A DNA stretch of 33,391 nt from an uncultured Mediterranea sp. GTDB lineage: Bacteria; Bacteroidota; Bacteroidia; Bacteroidales; Bacteroidaceae. The translations under genes and the position numbers were made by a program. Position 1 is the stretch's first letter. Each line of letters opens with the position of its first letter. The stretch spans positions 1-33,391 of the forward strand of contig CAMACX010000030.1 of the NCBI GenBank assembly GCA_945831575.1, in the 5' to 3' direction. This document shows positions 24,403 to 32,709 of the stretch, piece by piece. The notes beneath the pieces are model-generated. The model was not told the DNA's origin and searched no databases. It saw only the letters and a list, made by a program, of their open reading frames with translations.

Positions 24403-26547
24403 ATGACACCCATTATCCAACGTAGAATCTATCGTGCAATAGCCGTGTGTACCCTGCTCATCCTCGCAGGGCTTACCACGGCTTTTGCCTTGCGTAGCCA
24501 CATCGCTACCCACGTAGTCCGCACACGTCTCGACCGCATGGCTAGGAGCCACGGTCTCCAAGCCGACTTCACCACCCTCAGCGTGAAGGGACTCTCTACC
24601 ATCCACATCGAAGGCCTCAGAGTAACCGCTACCCACCCTGCCGACACAATCCTCAGCCTGCAGACGCTTGAGGTGAAACTCCGGTTCCTTCCCCTGCTCC
24701 GACAGAATCTGGAGGTGGAAATGCTCGCAGCCGACAGCCTCCAATTCCAGTGGCATCAGCAGCTAGATCTACAGCAAGCAGATCCACAGCAAGCAGAGTC
24801 ACAGCAAGCAGAATCACAGCAAGCTGATAAGCAATATCCTGAGTCACAACAAGCTGATAAGCAATATCCTGAATCACAGCAAGCTGAGACACAACGAGAA
24901 CACCAGAATACGTCCGACTACTCCCGGCAGTCACGCCGCTTCCTCCGGTTGCTCTTCGACCTTCTGCCCGCCGATGCCAACCTGAGCCGCATTCACCTCA
25001 TCCATACCACAGACTCACTGACCTTGCAGCTCAGCCTCCCCAGAATGGAACTGCGACAGCACACCTTCTCCACCTGGATTACCCTGACCGAAAACGGTCA
25101 ACAGCAGCAATGGCACCTACAGGGGCTCATTCACCCAGACAAACACCAACTCCAGTGCTCCGCCGTTCCGCTCCGCGCTGAGTCCAGCAACCCATCATCC
25201 ATTCCCCTCCCCTACCTACACCACCGATTGGGAGCAGAGGTCTGCTTCGATAGCCTAGCCATCGGTCTTCAGGTCTCCTCTACCCACAGCAACGAGGAGC
25301 AACTTACCCTTGTGGGACACACCTCACTCCGGGGCCTACACATGGCTCATCCGCGACTCTCTACTACACCCGTTGACATCGACAGTCTCTCGGCACAGTT
25401 CACCCTCCATATTCTCCCCACAGCCATCGAGCTAGACAGCTGCAGCACGCTCCGTCTCAACCTCCTCGACCTCCACCCCTACCTCCTAGCCCAGCGCGTC
25501 ACTACCCCCAGAGCAGCAGACACACCCGCAGCAGAAACATCCGCAGCAGACACACCCGCAGCAAATCATGCTGGAGATACTCACAGCCCAGGCAATAGCT
25601 GGCACTTCACTCTGCGTCTCCACAAGCCTTGGTTCCCGGCCCAGGAGCTCTTCGCCTCCCTTCCCGGCGGGCTCTTCACCAACCTGCAAGGTCTGCGCAC
25701 CCGGGGCGAATTGGCCTATGACCTGCTCTTCGATCTCGACCTCACCAACCCCGACAGCCTCCAGCTCCACTCGGCCCTCCACCGTCGCAACTTTGCCATT
25801 GAGCAGTACGGAGCCACCCCGCTTGACCGGATGAACGATTCATTCCTCTATACCGCCTATGAGCAAGGTGAACCCGTTCGTACCTTTCCCGTAGGACCTG
25901 AATGGGACCACTTCATCCCCCTTCAGCAAGTTCCCCCTATCCTTCTCACAGCCATCCTGCAGAGTGAAGACGGCGGCTTCTTCCACCATCAGGGATTCCT
26001 ACCCGATGCGCTGCGCGAAGCCCTAGCCTACGATCTCAAGGTGGGGCGGTTTGCCCGTGGAGGCAGCACCATCACGATGCAGCTGGTCAAGAATGTCTTC
26101 CTCAGCCGCAACAAGAATCTCGCCCGCAAACTGGAGGAGGCACTCATCGTCTGGCTCATCGAGCAGCAACGCATCACCTCCAAGGAGCGGATGCTTGAGG
26201 TCTATCTCAACATCGCCGAGTGGGGCCCCCTGATTTACGGCCTGCGCGAAGCCACCCACTACTACTTCGCCAAGTCGCCTCAGGCCCTCACCACCGAGGA
26301 GAGCATCTTCCTGGCTACCATCATCCCCCGCCCCAAACATTGGATGTGGAGCTTCAACCCCGATGGTACCCTGCGCGACAGCCAGGAGTCCCACTTCCAC
26401 CTTCTGGCCAGCCGCCTCGCCGCCAAAGGCCTTCTCACCCCGGCCCAGGCCGAAGCGGTCAGCATACGCAACCTCCACCTCCAAGGCGAAGCCGCCCACT
26501 ACTTCGACCGCACCAGCACAGCCAACCCTCAACCCTCAGATAAATAA
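24403..26547 (+). CDS. AsmA-like protein fused to a GT51 peptidoglycan transglycosylase domain
   Basis: 714 aa, membrane anchored (TM about 12-32). The N-terminal half resembles AsmA/DUF-type periplasmic repeats (LDRMARSHGLQADFTTL, SLQTLEVKLRFLP). Residues about 490-680 are a GT51 domain: LQSEDGGFFHHQGF with catalytic Glu522, GGSTITMQLVKNVFLSRNKN, RKLEEALIVWLIE and MLEVYLNIAEWG. There is no transpeptidase domain, so it is a monofunctional transglycosylase-like protein that polymerises lipid II glycan at the inner membrane. Two low-complexity insertions (Gln-rich at about 123-165, Ala/Thr-rich at about 370-388) are unusual. It lies 36 bp after the phosphoesterase with a small hairpin (GGGAAT-TGAA-ATTCCC, 24374-24389) in the gap, so it could be read from the PUL operon, but its function is housekeeping. 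Confidence 0.85.
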   Translation: MTPIIQRRIYRAIAVCTLLILAGLTTAFALRSHIATHVVRTRLDRMARSHGLQADFTTLSVKGLSTIHIEGLRVTATHPADTILSLQTLEVKLRFLPLLRQNLEVEMLAADSLQFQWHQQLDLQQADPQQAESQQAESQQADKQYPESQQADKQYPESQQAETQREHQNTSDYSRQSRRFLRLLFDLLPADANLSRIHLIHTTDSLTLQLSLPRMELRQHTFSTWITLTENGQQQQWHLQGLIHPDKHQLQCSAVPLRAESSNPSSIPLPYLHHRLGAEVCFDSLAIGLQVSSTHSNEEQLTLVGHTSLRGLHMAHPRLSTTPVDIDSLSAQFTLHILPTAIELDSCSTLRLNLLDLHPYLLAQRVTTPRAADTPAAETSAADTPAANHAGDTHSPGNSWHFTLRLHKPWFPAQELFASLPGGLFTNLQGLRTRGELAYDLLFDLDLTNPDSLQLHSALHRRNFAIEQYGATPLDRMNDSFLYTAYEQGEPVRTFPVGPEWDHFIPLQQVPPILLTAILQSEDGGFFHHQGFLPDALREALAYDLKVGRFARGGSTITMQLVKNVFLSRNKNLARKLEEALIVWLIEQQRITSKERMLEVYLNIAEWGPLIYGLREATHYYFAKSPQALTTEESIFLATIIPRPKHWMWSFNPDGTLRDSQESHFHLLASRLAAKGLLTPAQAEAVSIRNLHLQGEAAHYFDRTSTANPQPSDK
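24767..24897 (+). repeat. In-frame Gln-rich tandem repeats inside the transglycosylase gene
   Basis: 15-bp units encoding QQAES/QQADP are followed by a near-perfect 30-bp duplication (24817-24846 and 24847-24876) encoding QQADKQYPES. All are multiples of three, so the frame is kept. The segment is a hydrophilic linker between the N-terminal membrane part and the rest of the AsmA-like region, and its copy number probably varies between strains. Confidence 0.75.
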
Positions 26548-26581
26548 AAAAACTCCCCCGACTTATCACAAGCCAGGGGAG
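26546..26581 (-). terminator. Rho-independent terminator of the Oar-like receptor gene
   Basis: Read on the - strand: CTCCCC (26581-26576), a 17-nt loop region, GGGGAG (26558-26553), then TTTTTTT. It lies about 100 bp after the receptor stop codon and touches the end of the convergent transglycosylase gene. Confidence 0.75.
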
Positions 26582-26603
26582 AGACATTACATTTTAACCT
26601 AAG

Positions 26604-26625
26604 TTCTCCTTTAATTTAAGGAGAA
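26604..26625. terminator. Hairpin between the convergent transglycosylase and receptor genes
   Basis: TTCTCCTT (26604-26611) pairs with AAGGAGAA (26618-26625) across the loop TAATTT. It is AT-rich and not followed by a long T-run on either strand, so it may be an additional weak terminator or a 3' end stabiliser for either gene. Confidence 0.4.
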
Positions 26626-26681
26626 TGCCAATCTAATTATTCTTAATACAAAGTGTTTCAAATAAAGATATACTTCGTCAA

Positions 26682-29600
26682 TCAATTAAAGATATACTTC
26701 ACGCCGAGCTGCAGCTTCCAGCAGTTGCTGTAGTCCTTGAGCGTCTCAAAACTCTGCGTGGGATAATCGCCGTTGACCTTGTACATCGAGAAGATGGGCG
26801 TGCGGCTCTCGTCGCGACCTTCGTACTTCAAGATGCGGCCACCGTTGCAGACGGCCGTGCTCTTGGGGATACCCCAGCTGGAGTGAATCATATTGCCGAT
26901 GTTGAGGAAGTCGAGGCTCACCTGCAGGTTATGCTTCGTCTTACCCACGCGGAACTCAAAGTCCTCCATCAGGCGCAGGTCGAAGCGGTGTACCCACGGT
27001 GTGCGGGCTGCATAGGCCTCGGCGTACTCACCCTTGTGGTTCTTCAGGTAGCTGTCCTGCTCCACAAATTTCCAGAAAGCCTGCTTGTCGGCATCGGTCT
27101 TAAACTTAATCTCTGAGTCGTCCTTCGGGATGTACATCAGGTCGTTGGAGATGCCGTCGCCGTTCATGTCGTTGGTGTAGCAATAGCTGTAACCGCCGTA
27201 TGACGAACCGCTATAGAAGAGGTTGATGTGCGTACCACGCTTCAGACCCTTGTGAGTGAAGGGGATGTAGTAGCCCACCGAGGCAATCACCTTGTCGGGC
27301 ACCACGTAGCGCGAACGCTGGGTTGTACCGAAGTTGGGACCGTCGATAGTCAGCAGGCCCTGCCAGGTTGATACGGGGTCACTGCCGGGCAGACCGCTCA
27401 CCTCCTTGGACTCGGTGTGCGTGTAGGCCATCATCAAGTTCAGGTTCTCCAGCGGCTGTGCGTTGACCGTCAAGTTGGCCGTGTAACCCCAACCCTTCGA
27501 CGTATTGTCGAGCACCACGGCATTGGTACCCTTCACATACTGGTAGTCAGAGGGATAGATGTAGCGGTTGTCCGCGCCGTTGAAGCGTTCCCAGTTGTTG
27601 GCCACGGGGTCCTTGATATTGATGTTGTTGATGGTCACGGCGTTGACATTCTTCATGAACATGAATTCGCCCGTCACCGTCAAGGGGAAATCCACAGGCA
27701 GCTGGTAGTCGGCAGCCAGGGTCGTCTTCCAGATCTGCGGCATCTTGAAGTCATCGGCACAGCCCGAAATCTTGTTGCTGGCCGTGTGCGTATCGAGCGT
27801 CATGGGCAGGTTGAACTTCTTGATGATTTCGTCCATATCGGTAATCATCCCACCGGCCAGCTGGTCGAGGCGCGAGTCATGACCCGTAGCCACACCGTTC
27901 TTATAGGTTGTGGTAAACTTCACCGAATTCTGTACCATGTTGGCATTGGTCGGCATGTTGGTGAAGAACACCAAGGGGATGCGGCCCGTGAAGAGGCCCG
28001 AACCACCGCGTACCTTGAGTGACTTATCGCCCAGCACATCCCAAGAGAAGCCCACGCGGGGCGAGAAGCGGAAGCCTGAGTCGGGCCACTTGCCCGTGTC
28101 GATGCGCTGACCGCCGAAGTCGATGTCGTAGATGGCGTTGTTGCGAGCAATGTCCTTGTCGTCAAACATCAGGTTGTCCATACGCACGCCGTAGCTCAGC
28201 TTGAAGCGGTCCGTGATGTCCCACTCATCCTGCAGGTAGATACCCAGCTGGTTGAAGGTAACCTGTGCATTGGGGTTCTTGTTGCCGTTGAAGCCGTAGG
28301 TCAGGGCAAACGACTCAGGGGCAGCGCCATTGATGAAGTCATCGACGCTGCGGTAGCGGTAGTAACCTGTACCATTACGCATGTAGGCATTGTTGGCAAA
28401 CTGATGCTCGTAGTTGAATCCGGCCGTCAGCTTGTGGCTACCCAGCAGGTAGGTGAAGTTGTCGGTCAGCGAGGTAATCTTGTTCTGCACGCCATTGTTG
28501 TAGGTGAAGAGCTCGTAGCCGGCACTCATGTAAGGCTCCAGGTACTCCGTACCCTCGGCATCCTTGTACATGATGTCGATGAAGGGGAAGGGCGACGAGT
28601 TGCTGCCACGCACATCCTGGATGTCGGTATAGGTGAAGAGCAGCTGGTTGCTGATGCGGTCGTTGAAGCGGCTGTTGAGGTCGGCCGACCACGATTCCAC
28701 CTTGTTGTCCATCGAGTACATGCTGTTGGCAAACGACATGGACTTCTCACCCACACGGCTCGTGCCATTCAGGCGGTAGCCCGTGTCTGAGGAGTTGCCG
28801 TTGGGAGCATTCCAAGCCACATTCTTCGTGTTGTTGTAGCGCAGGCTCAGACGGTGTCCGTCGATGATGTTCCAGTCGATGCGGGCCAGAATCTTCTCGT
28901 TGGTCTGGTCGGCGGGGAAGCTGGTGTAAGAGCCGGCATCGTAGCCATACTTCTGCAGCAGGTGGTTATAGACGCGCTCCATGTCCTTGAGTGTGGTGCG
29001 CGACACCATGCCGCCGGCTGCCTCACCCTCCTGACGGGCACGATACTTGATGACCTGTCCCGGGGTCTTCTCATTCTCGTAGTTGACGAAGAAGAAGAGT
29101 TTGTTCTTGACAATCGGACCGCCCAGCGAGAAGCCGTAGGTGGTCTTCGACTCATCAGGACGTGCACCCAGGTCTTCGTGGTCAATGCGGTTACCGCGCA
29201 TGTTCTGGTTGCGATAGTAGGTGTAAGCCGAACCCTTGAACTCGTTGGTACCGCTCTTGGTGATGGCGTTGATACCACCGCCGATGAAGTTGGTCTGCCG
29301 CACGTCAAAGGGCGCAATCACCACCTGAATCTCCTCAATGGACTCCAGCGACACGGGGTTACCGCCGCCGGGGAGATCGGAAGACAAACCGAAGTTGTTG
29401 TTGAAGTTGGCACCATCAATGGTGAAGTTGGTCGAGCGGCCATCGCCACCGGCAAAGCTCATGCCGTTGGCATAAGGCGATACACGCGCCATGTCACTGA
29501 TGCTGCGGTTGATGGTCGGCATAGCCAGCATCTGCTTCTGCGAGATGTTGGTGGCAGCACCCATCTTCTCACCCGTAAACTTGCTGCGCGAAGCGGTCAC

Positions 29601-29963
29601 TACCACCTCACCCAGTACTTCGGATGACTCACTCATCTCCGCCTTGAACTGGTAAGTCTCGCCCAGTTGCAGAGTGATGTCCTTGAAGATCATCGTCTGG
29701 AATCCCACATACGATACTTCCACTTTGTAGGGTCCGCCGCTGCGCATACCCTGGATGGCAAAGCGTCCATCAATGTTCGTAATCGCACCATAGTGCGTAC
29801 CCGAAGGCTCATGCACCACCTGTACGGTGGCACCAATCACAGGTTCTTTCACGTTGTCGGTTACAATACCGGCCATAGCAGAGGTAGTTACCTGGGCATG
29901 GAGGCCTGTTGCGAAGCAGATCAGCAACAAGGCCGTCAGTAAGAACGTCGTTCGTTTTAACAT
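26682..29963 (-). CDS. Oar-like TonB-dependent outer-membrane receptor
   Basis: 1093 aa. Signal peptide ends GLHAQ (about 24). A carboxypeptidase-regulatory-like domain (GIVTDNVKEPVIGATVQVVHEPSG, split by its Bacteroidetes pattern, about 30-115) is followed by EVLGEVVVTASRSKF, a plug (about 125-235, STNFTIDGANFNNNFG and IVIAPFDVRQTNF-like text) and a barrel that ends LQLGVKYIFN. The plug and FDVRQTNFIGGGINAITKSGTN stretch are typical of the Oar/OmpA-related group rather than SusC: no susD partner follows. Such proteins are abundant outer-membrane receptors of uncertain substrate in Bacteroidales. It has its own strong promoter and terminator and faces the PUL tail to tail, so it is a separate unit. 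Confidence 0.93.
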   Translation of the reverse strand: MLKRTTFLLTALLLICFATGLHAQVTTSAMAGIVTDNVKEPVIGATVQVVHEPSGTHYGAITNIDGRFAIQGMRSGGPYKVEVSYVGFQTMIFKDITLQLGETYQFKAEMSESSEVLGEVVVTASRSKFTGEKMGAATNISQKQMLAMPTINRSISDMARVSPYANGMSFAGGDGRSTNFTIDGANFNNNFGLSSDLPGGGNPVSLESIEEIQVVIAPFDVRQTNFIGGGINAITKSGTNEFKGSAYTYYRNQNMRGNRIDHEDLGARPDESKTTYGFSLGGPIVKNKLFFFVNYENEKTPGQVIKYRARQEGEAAGGMVSRTTLKDMERVYNHLLQKYGYDAGSYTSFPADQTNEKILARIDWNIIDGHRLSLRYNNTKNVAWNAPNGNSSDTGYRLNGTSRVGEKSMSFANSMYSMDNKVESWSADLNSRFNDRISNQLLFTYTDIQDVRGSNSSPFPFIDIMYKDAEGTEYLEPYMSAGYELFTYNNGVQNKITSLTDNFTYLLGSHKLTAGFNYEHQFANNAYMRNGTGYYRYRSVDDFINGAAPESFALTYGFNGNKNPNAQVTFNQLGIYLQDEWDITDRFKLSYGVRMDNLMFDDKDIARNNAIYDIDFGGQRIDTGKWPDSGFRFSPRVGFSWDVLGDKSLKVRGGSGLFTGRIPLVFFTNMPTNANMVQNSVKFTTTYKNGVATGHDSRLDQLAGGMITDMDEIIKKFNLPMTLDTHTASNKISGCADDFKMPQIWKTTLAADYQLPVDFPLTVTGEFMFMKNVNAVTINNINIKDPVANNWERFNGADNRYIYPSDYQYVKGTNAVVLDNTSKGWGYTANLTVNAQPLENLNLMMAYTHTESKEVSGLPGSDPVSTWQGLLTIDGPNFGTTQRSRYVVPDKVIASVGYYIPFTHKGLKRGTHINLFYSGSSYGGYSYCYTNDMNGDGISNDLMYIPKDDSEIKFKTDADKQAFWKFVEQDSYLKNHKGEYAEAYAARTPWVHRFDLRLMEDFEFRVGKTKHNLQVSLDFLNIGNMIHSSWGIPKSTAVCNGGRILKYEGRDESRTPIFSMYKVNGDYPTQSFETLKDYSNCWKLQLGVKYIFN

Positions 29964-30015
29964 AAACAGTTTTTAAATTAATGAATAATATAATGCTTTT
30001 CTCTAAAAAGCGGTG

Positions 30016-30047
30016 CAAAGGTGCGAATAATTTCTCAAACTGCCAAA
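30016..30047 (-). promoter_or_regulatory. Promoter of the Oar-like receptor
   Basis: On the - strand: TTTG (30047-30044), a 20-nt spacer, and CACCTTTG (30023-30016), which differs from TAnnTTTG in one base. The leader before ATG 29963 is about 45 nt and AT-rich, as in highly expressed Bacteroidetes genes. Confidence 0.6.
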
Positions 30048-30090
30048 TATCTGTTAATATTTCATGTTACAATGTGATGAAATCTTTTGC

Positions 30091-30127
30091 ATAAAAAAAG
30101 TAAGTCCTGTCTCACGACAGGACTTAC
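30091..30127 (-). terminator. Strong rho-independent terminator downstream of galE
   Basis: On the - strand GTAAGTCCTGTC (30127-30116) pairs perfectly with GACAGGACTTAC (30111-30100) around a four-base loop, and a T-run (complement of 30093-30099) follows. It lies about 230 bp after the galE stop, so the galE transcript keeps a long 3' region with the structure described next. Confidence 0.85.
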
Positions 30128-30169
30128 TACAACACAAACACAAAATAAAACACGACAAAACTACTATGT

Positions 30170-30255
30170 CTCAATCCCCCTTAAGGAGTATTGAATATCT
30201 CCTGAGGGCATCCCCTGACACCTATTCACATAGGCGGAGGGGAGTACAGATTGAG
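30170..30255 (-). ncRNA. Possible structured RNA in the 3' region of galE
   Basis: 86 nt bounded by CTCAATC (30170-30176) and GATTGAG (30249-30255), which pair, as do CCCCT (30177-30181) and AGGGG (30238-30242) with a 6-nt bulge. Inside are hairpins AGGAG-N10-CTCCT (30184-30203), GGG-CAT-CCC (30206-30214) and CCTAT-TCAC-ATAGG (30221-30234). Together this is a closed multi-branch fold on either strand. It has no ORF. Because the galE transcript runs through to the terminator at 30127, the - strand is the likelier RNA. I do not recognise a known RNA family; it could also be a dispersed DNA repeat. Confidence 0.4.
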
Positions 30256-30302
30256 TATATCATAAACAAATCGGTTGCCCAATTTGTTCAGACATTTGCA
30301 CT

Positions 30303-30354
30303 ATATAAAGTTCGATTATGCATTGTCAATATAAAGTTCGATTATGCATTGTCA
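30303..30354. repeat. Perfect 26-bp tandem duplication ending at the galE stop codon
   Basis: ATATAAAGTTCGATTATGCA and six further bases (30303-30328) are repeated exactly at 30329-30354. The second copy ends one base before the galE stop codon (TAA, 30357-30355 on the - strand). Perfect identity suggests a recent duplication. Confidence 0.8.
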
Positions 30355-31389
30355 TTACTGAATGCCGCGTTCGCGCAACTTCAGCTGCCAGTTCCAGGCT
30401 GAGCGGAGGGTGTCCTCAATCGTCTCCTTAGCCTCCCAGCCCAGCACCTCGTTGGCACGCTTGGGGTTAGCCCATACCTTCTCGATGTCGCCAGCACGGC
30501 GACCAACAATCTGGTAGTTGAGCTTCACGCCCGTGGCAGCCTCAAATGCGTTGATCAGCTCCAGCACACTCAGACCACGTCCTGTACCGATGTTGAATAC
30601 CTCAACCTGCTCCTCCTGCTTCTTCTCCAGGATGCGGGCGATGGCCACTACGTGAGCCTTAGCCAGGTCAACCACGTTGATGAAGTCGCGGATGCAAGAG
30701 CCGTCGGGCGTGTCGTAATCGTTGCCGAATACGCTCAGCTTCTCGCGGATGCCGATAGCCGTCTGCGTCAGGTAAGGAATCAAGTTTTGGGGAACACCAT
30801 TGGGGAGCTCGCCCAGCAGAGCCGTGGGATGAGCGCCGATGGGGTTAAAGTAACGCAGCAGAATGGCATTGATGGGAGCACCTGAGGCGACTGTGTCGCG
30901 GATGATCTCCTCATTGATCTGCTTGGTGTTGCCGTAGGGTGACTCAGCCTTCTTGATGGGAGCCTCCTCGGTCACGGGAAGCTGGTCAGGCTGACCATAG
31001 ACCGTACATGAAGAGGAGAATACGATGCCCTCCACACCATACTGTGGCATCAGCTCCAGCAGGTTGATGAGCGAAACCAGATTGTTACGGTAATACTTCA
31101 GCGGCTTCTCAACCGACTCACCCACAGCCTTGCTGGCTGCAAAGTGGATGATGGCCTTGATGCCCTTGTGCTGCTCAAAGACGCCCTTCAGTCCTTCGAA
31201 ATCAAGACAATCCAGCTTGATGAAGGCGGGACGGATACCCGATACTTTCTCGATATTATCAACTACATCAGCATTAGAGTTAGAGAGATTGTCGATAATG
31301 ACTACCTCATAACCAGCTTGTTGCAGCTCTACTACGGTATGTGAACCGATATAACCGGTACCACCGGTGACTAAGATTTTTTCCTTCAT
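30355..31389 (-). CDS. galE: UDP-glucose 4-epimerase
   Basis: 344 aa, cytosolic. NAD-binding GGTGYIGSH is at residues 9-17, followed by IIDNLSNSN, HFAASKAVGES, the catalytic Ser in SSSCTVYG and the YxxxK pair in SPYGNTKQ, then RYFNPIGAHPT and GSCIRDFINVVDLAKAH. It interconverts UDP-glucose and UDP-galactose (possibly also the GlcNAc forms) for cell-surface glycans. The length fits the family. It has its own promoter, lies 80 bp after rnfA on the same strand, and is followed by a long 3' region. Not part of the PUL. Confidence 0.95.
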   Translation of the reverse strand: MKEKILVTGGTGYIGSHTVVELQQAGYEVVIIDNLSNSNADVVDNIEKVSGIRPAFIKLDCLDFEGLKGVFEQHKGIKAIIHFAASKAVGESVEKPLKYYRNNLVSLINLLELMPQYGVEGIVFSSSCTVYGQPDQLPVTEEAPIKKAESPYGNTKQINEEIIRDTVASGAPINAILLRYFNPIGAHPTALLGELPNGVPQNLIPYLTQTAIGIREKLSVFGNDYDTPDGSCIRDFINVVDLAKAHVVAIARILEKKQEEQVEVFNIGTGRGLSVLELINAFEAATGVKLNYQIVGRRAGDIEKVWANPKRANEVLGWEAKETIEDTLRSAWNWQLKLRERGIQ

Positions 31390-31415
31390 AAATAGGTCTT
31401 TCTAATTAGGTGTCG

Positions 31416-31448
31416 CAAAGATAACCAATTAAATTAATACAAAACAAA
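31416..31448 (-). promoter_or_regulatory. galE promoter
   Basis: On the - strand: TTTG (31448-31445), a 21-nt AT-rich spacer, and TATCTTTG (31423-31416), 26 bp before the galE ATG. Both elements match the Bacteroidetes consensus. Confidence 0.75.
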
Positions 31449-31469
31449 TAAAATCACAAAAAATTATCA

Positions 31470-32048
31470 TCAGATCTTCACTACGCCTGAGAATCCCATG
31501 AATGCCATGGCCAGGAGACCGGCGGTAATCAGGGTAATCGGCGTGCCTTGCATGCCCTTCGGCACCTTCACCAGGCTCAGTTGCTCGCGCATACCGGCAA
31601 AGACCGTCAGCGCCAGGCCGAAGCCGATGGCCGTAGAGAATGCATAGACCACACCAGTCAGCAGGTCGTAGTCTTTCTGAATCACGAGAATGGCCACACC
31701 AAGCACGCAGCAGTTAGTGGTGATGAGCGGCAGGAACACGCCGAGCGCCTGATAGAGTGCGGGAGAGACCTTCTTGAGGATGATCTCAACCATCTGCACC
31801 AGGGCGGCTATCACAAGGATGAAGGTGATGGTCTGCAGGTACTGCAGGTCAAACACGTTCAGTACATAATGCTGAATCAGGAAGGTGACAATCGTGGCCA
31901 AGGTCAACACAAAGGCGACCGCAGCCGACATGCCCAACGCGGTATCCACCTTCTTCGATACGCCGAGGAAGGGACAGATGCCGAGAAACTGCGCCAACAC
32001 CACGTTGTTGACGAAGATTGCATAGATAAATATAAGTAGATATTCCAT
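31470..32048 (-). CDS. rnfA: Rnf complex subunit RnfA
   Basis: 192 aa integral membrane protein with about six hydrophobic segments. The opening YLLIFIYAIFVNNVVLAQFL and GICPFLGVSKK are hallmarks of RnfA/NqrE, including the conserved Cys of ICPFLG and TTNCCVLG that help hold an intramembrane iron-sulfur centre. Rnf couples electron flow between reduced ferredoxin and NAD to Na+ or H+ transport across the inner membrane. It is the last gene of the rnf cluster here, 58 bp after rnfE; galE follows under its own promoter. Confidence 0.95.
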   Translation of the reverse strand: MEYLLIFIYAIFVNNVVLAQFLGICPFLGVSKKVDTALGMSAAVAFVLTLATIVTFLIQHYVLNVFDLQYLQTITFILVIAALVQMVEIILKKVSPALYQALGVFLPLITTNCCVLGVAILVIQKDYDLLTGVVYAFSTAIGFGLALTVFAGMREQLSLVKVPKGMQGTPITLITAGLLAMAFMGFSGVVKI

Positions 32049-32106
32049 AATGTGCTACAATTTTTGAGGATTCAAATTCTTCACATCTCGTTGCAGGCAA
32101 TGCGTG

Positions 32107-32691
32107 TCACGCCTTCTTCAGTTTGTTGACCAGGGCAATCAGATAGCCCAGGGCGATGAACGCTCCCGGGGCGAGCACGAAGAGCAACATGCCATACTCC
32201 TCGCCGAAGAGGGTAAGGCCAAAGATCTTGCCCGTGCCCAGCAGCTCGCGCATGGCACCCAGCAGGGTGAGGCCAAGGGTGAAGCCCAGACCCATACCCA
32301 CGCCGTCGAAGAGCGAAGAGAGCGGGTTATTCTTGGCCGCAAAGGCTTCTGCACGGCCCAATACCACGCAGTTAACCACGATCAGCGGGATGAAGAGGCC
32401 GAGTGTGGCGTAGAGGTCGGGCACAAAAGCCTGCATCACCATCTGCAGCAGGGTCACGAACGAGGCGATGACCACAATATAGGAGGGGATGCGCACCATG
32501 TCGGGGATGAGGTTCTTGATGGCTGAGATGACGATGTTGGAGCAGATGAGCACAAACATCGTGGCCAGACCCATGCTCATGCCGTTGATGGCTGAGGAGG
32601 TGGTACCCAGCGTAGGACACATACCCAGCAGAAGTACAAACGTAGGATTCTCTTTGATGATACCGTTCATCAATACTTTCAGGTTATTCAT
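32107..32691 (-). CDS. rnfE: Rnf complex subunit RnfE
   Basis: 194 aa, about six membrane segments. NGIIKENPTFVLLLGMCPTLG at the start (with the conserved Cys), then VRIPSYIVVIASFVTLLQM and PLIVVNCVVLGRAEAFA, identify RnfE/NqrD, the pseudo-symmetric partner of RnfA. It starts 18 bp after the rnfG stop and is clearly co-transcribed. Confidence 0.95.
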   Translation of the reverse strand: MNNLKVLMNGIIKENPTFVLLLGMCPTLGTTSSAINGMSMGLATMFVLICSNIVISAIKNLIPDMVRIPSYIVVIASFVTLLQMVMQAFVPDLYATLGLFIPLIVVNCVVLGRAEAFAAKNNPLSSLFDGVGMGLGFTLGLTLLGAMRELLGTGKIFGLTLFGEEYGMLLFVLAPGAFIALGYLIALVNKLKKA

Positions 32692-32709
32692 ATCTTCCGT
32701 CTCCTTTCT

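Noticed and set aside
23329..24756. 475-codon antisense frame across the phosphoesterase gene
   Set aside because: Sense strand encodes complete metallophosphoesterase and PA14-like motifs; the antisense frame crosses two genes without any motif.
26682..29963. Second SusC of a separate PUL
   Set aside because: No SusD-like gene follows, and the plug sequence is of the Oar-like type.
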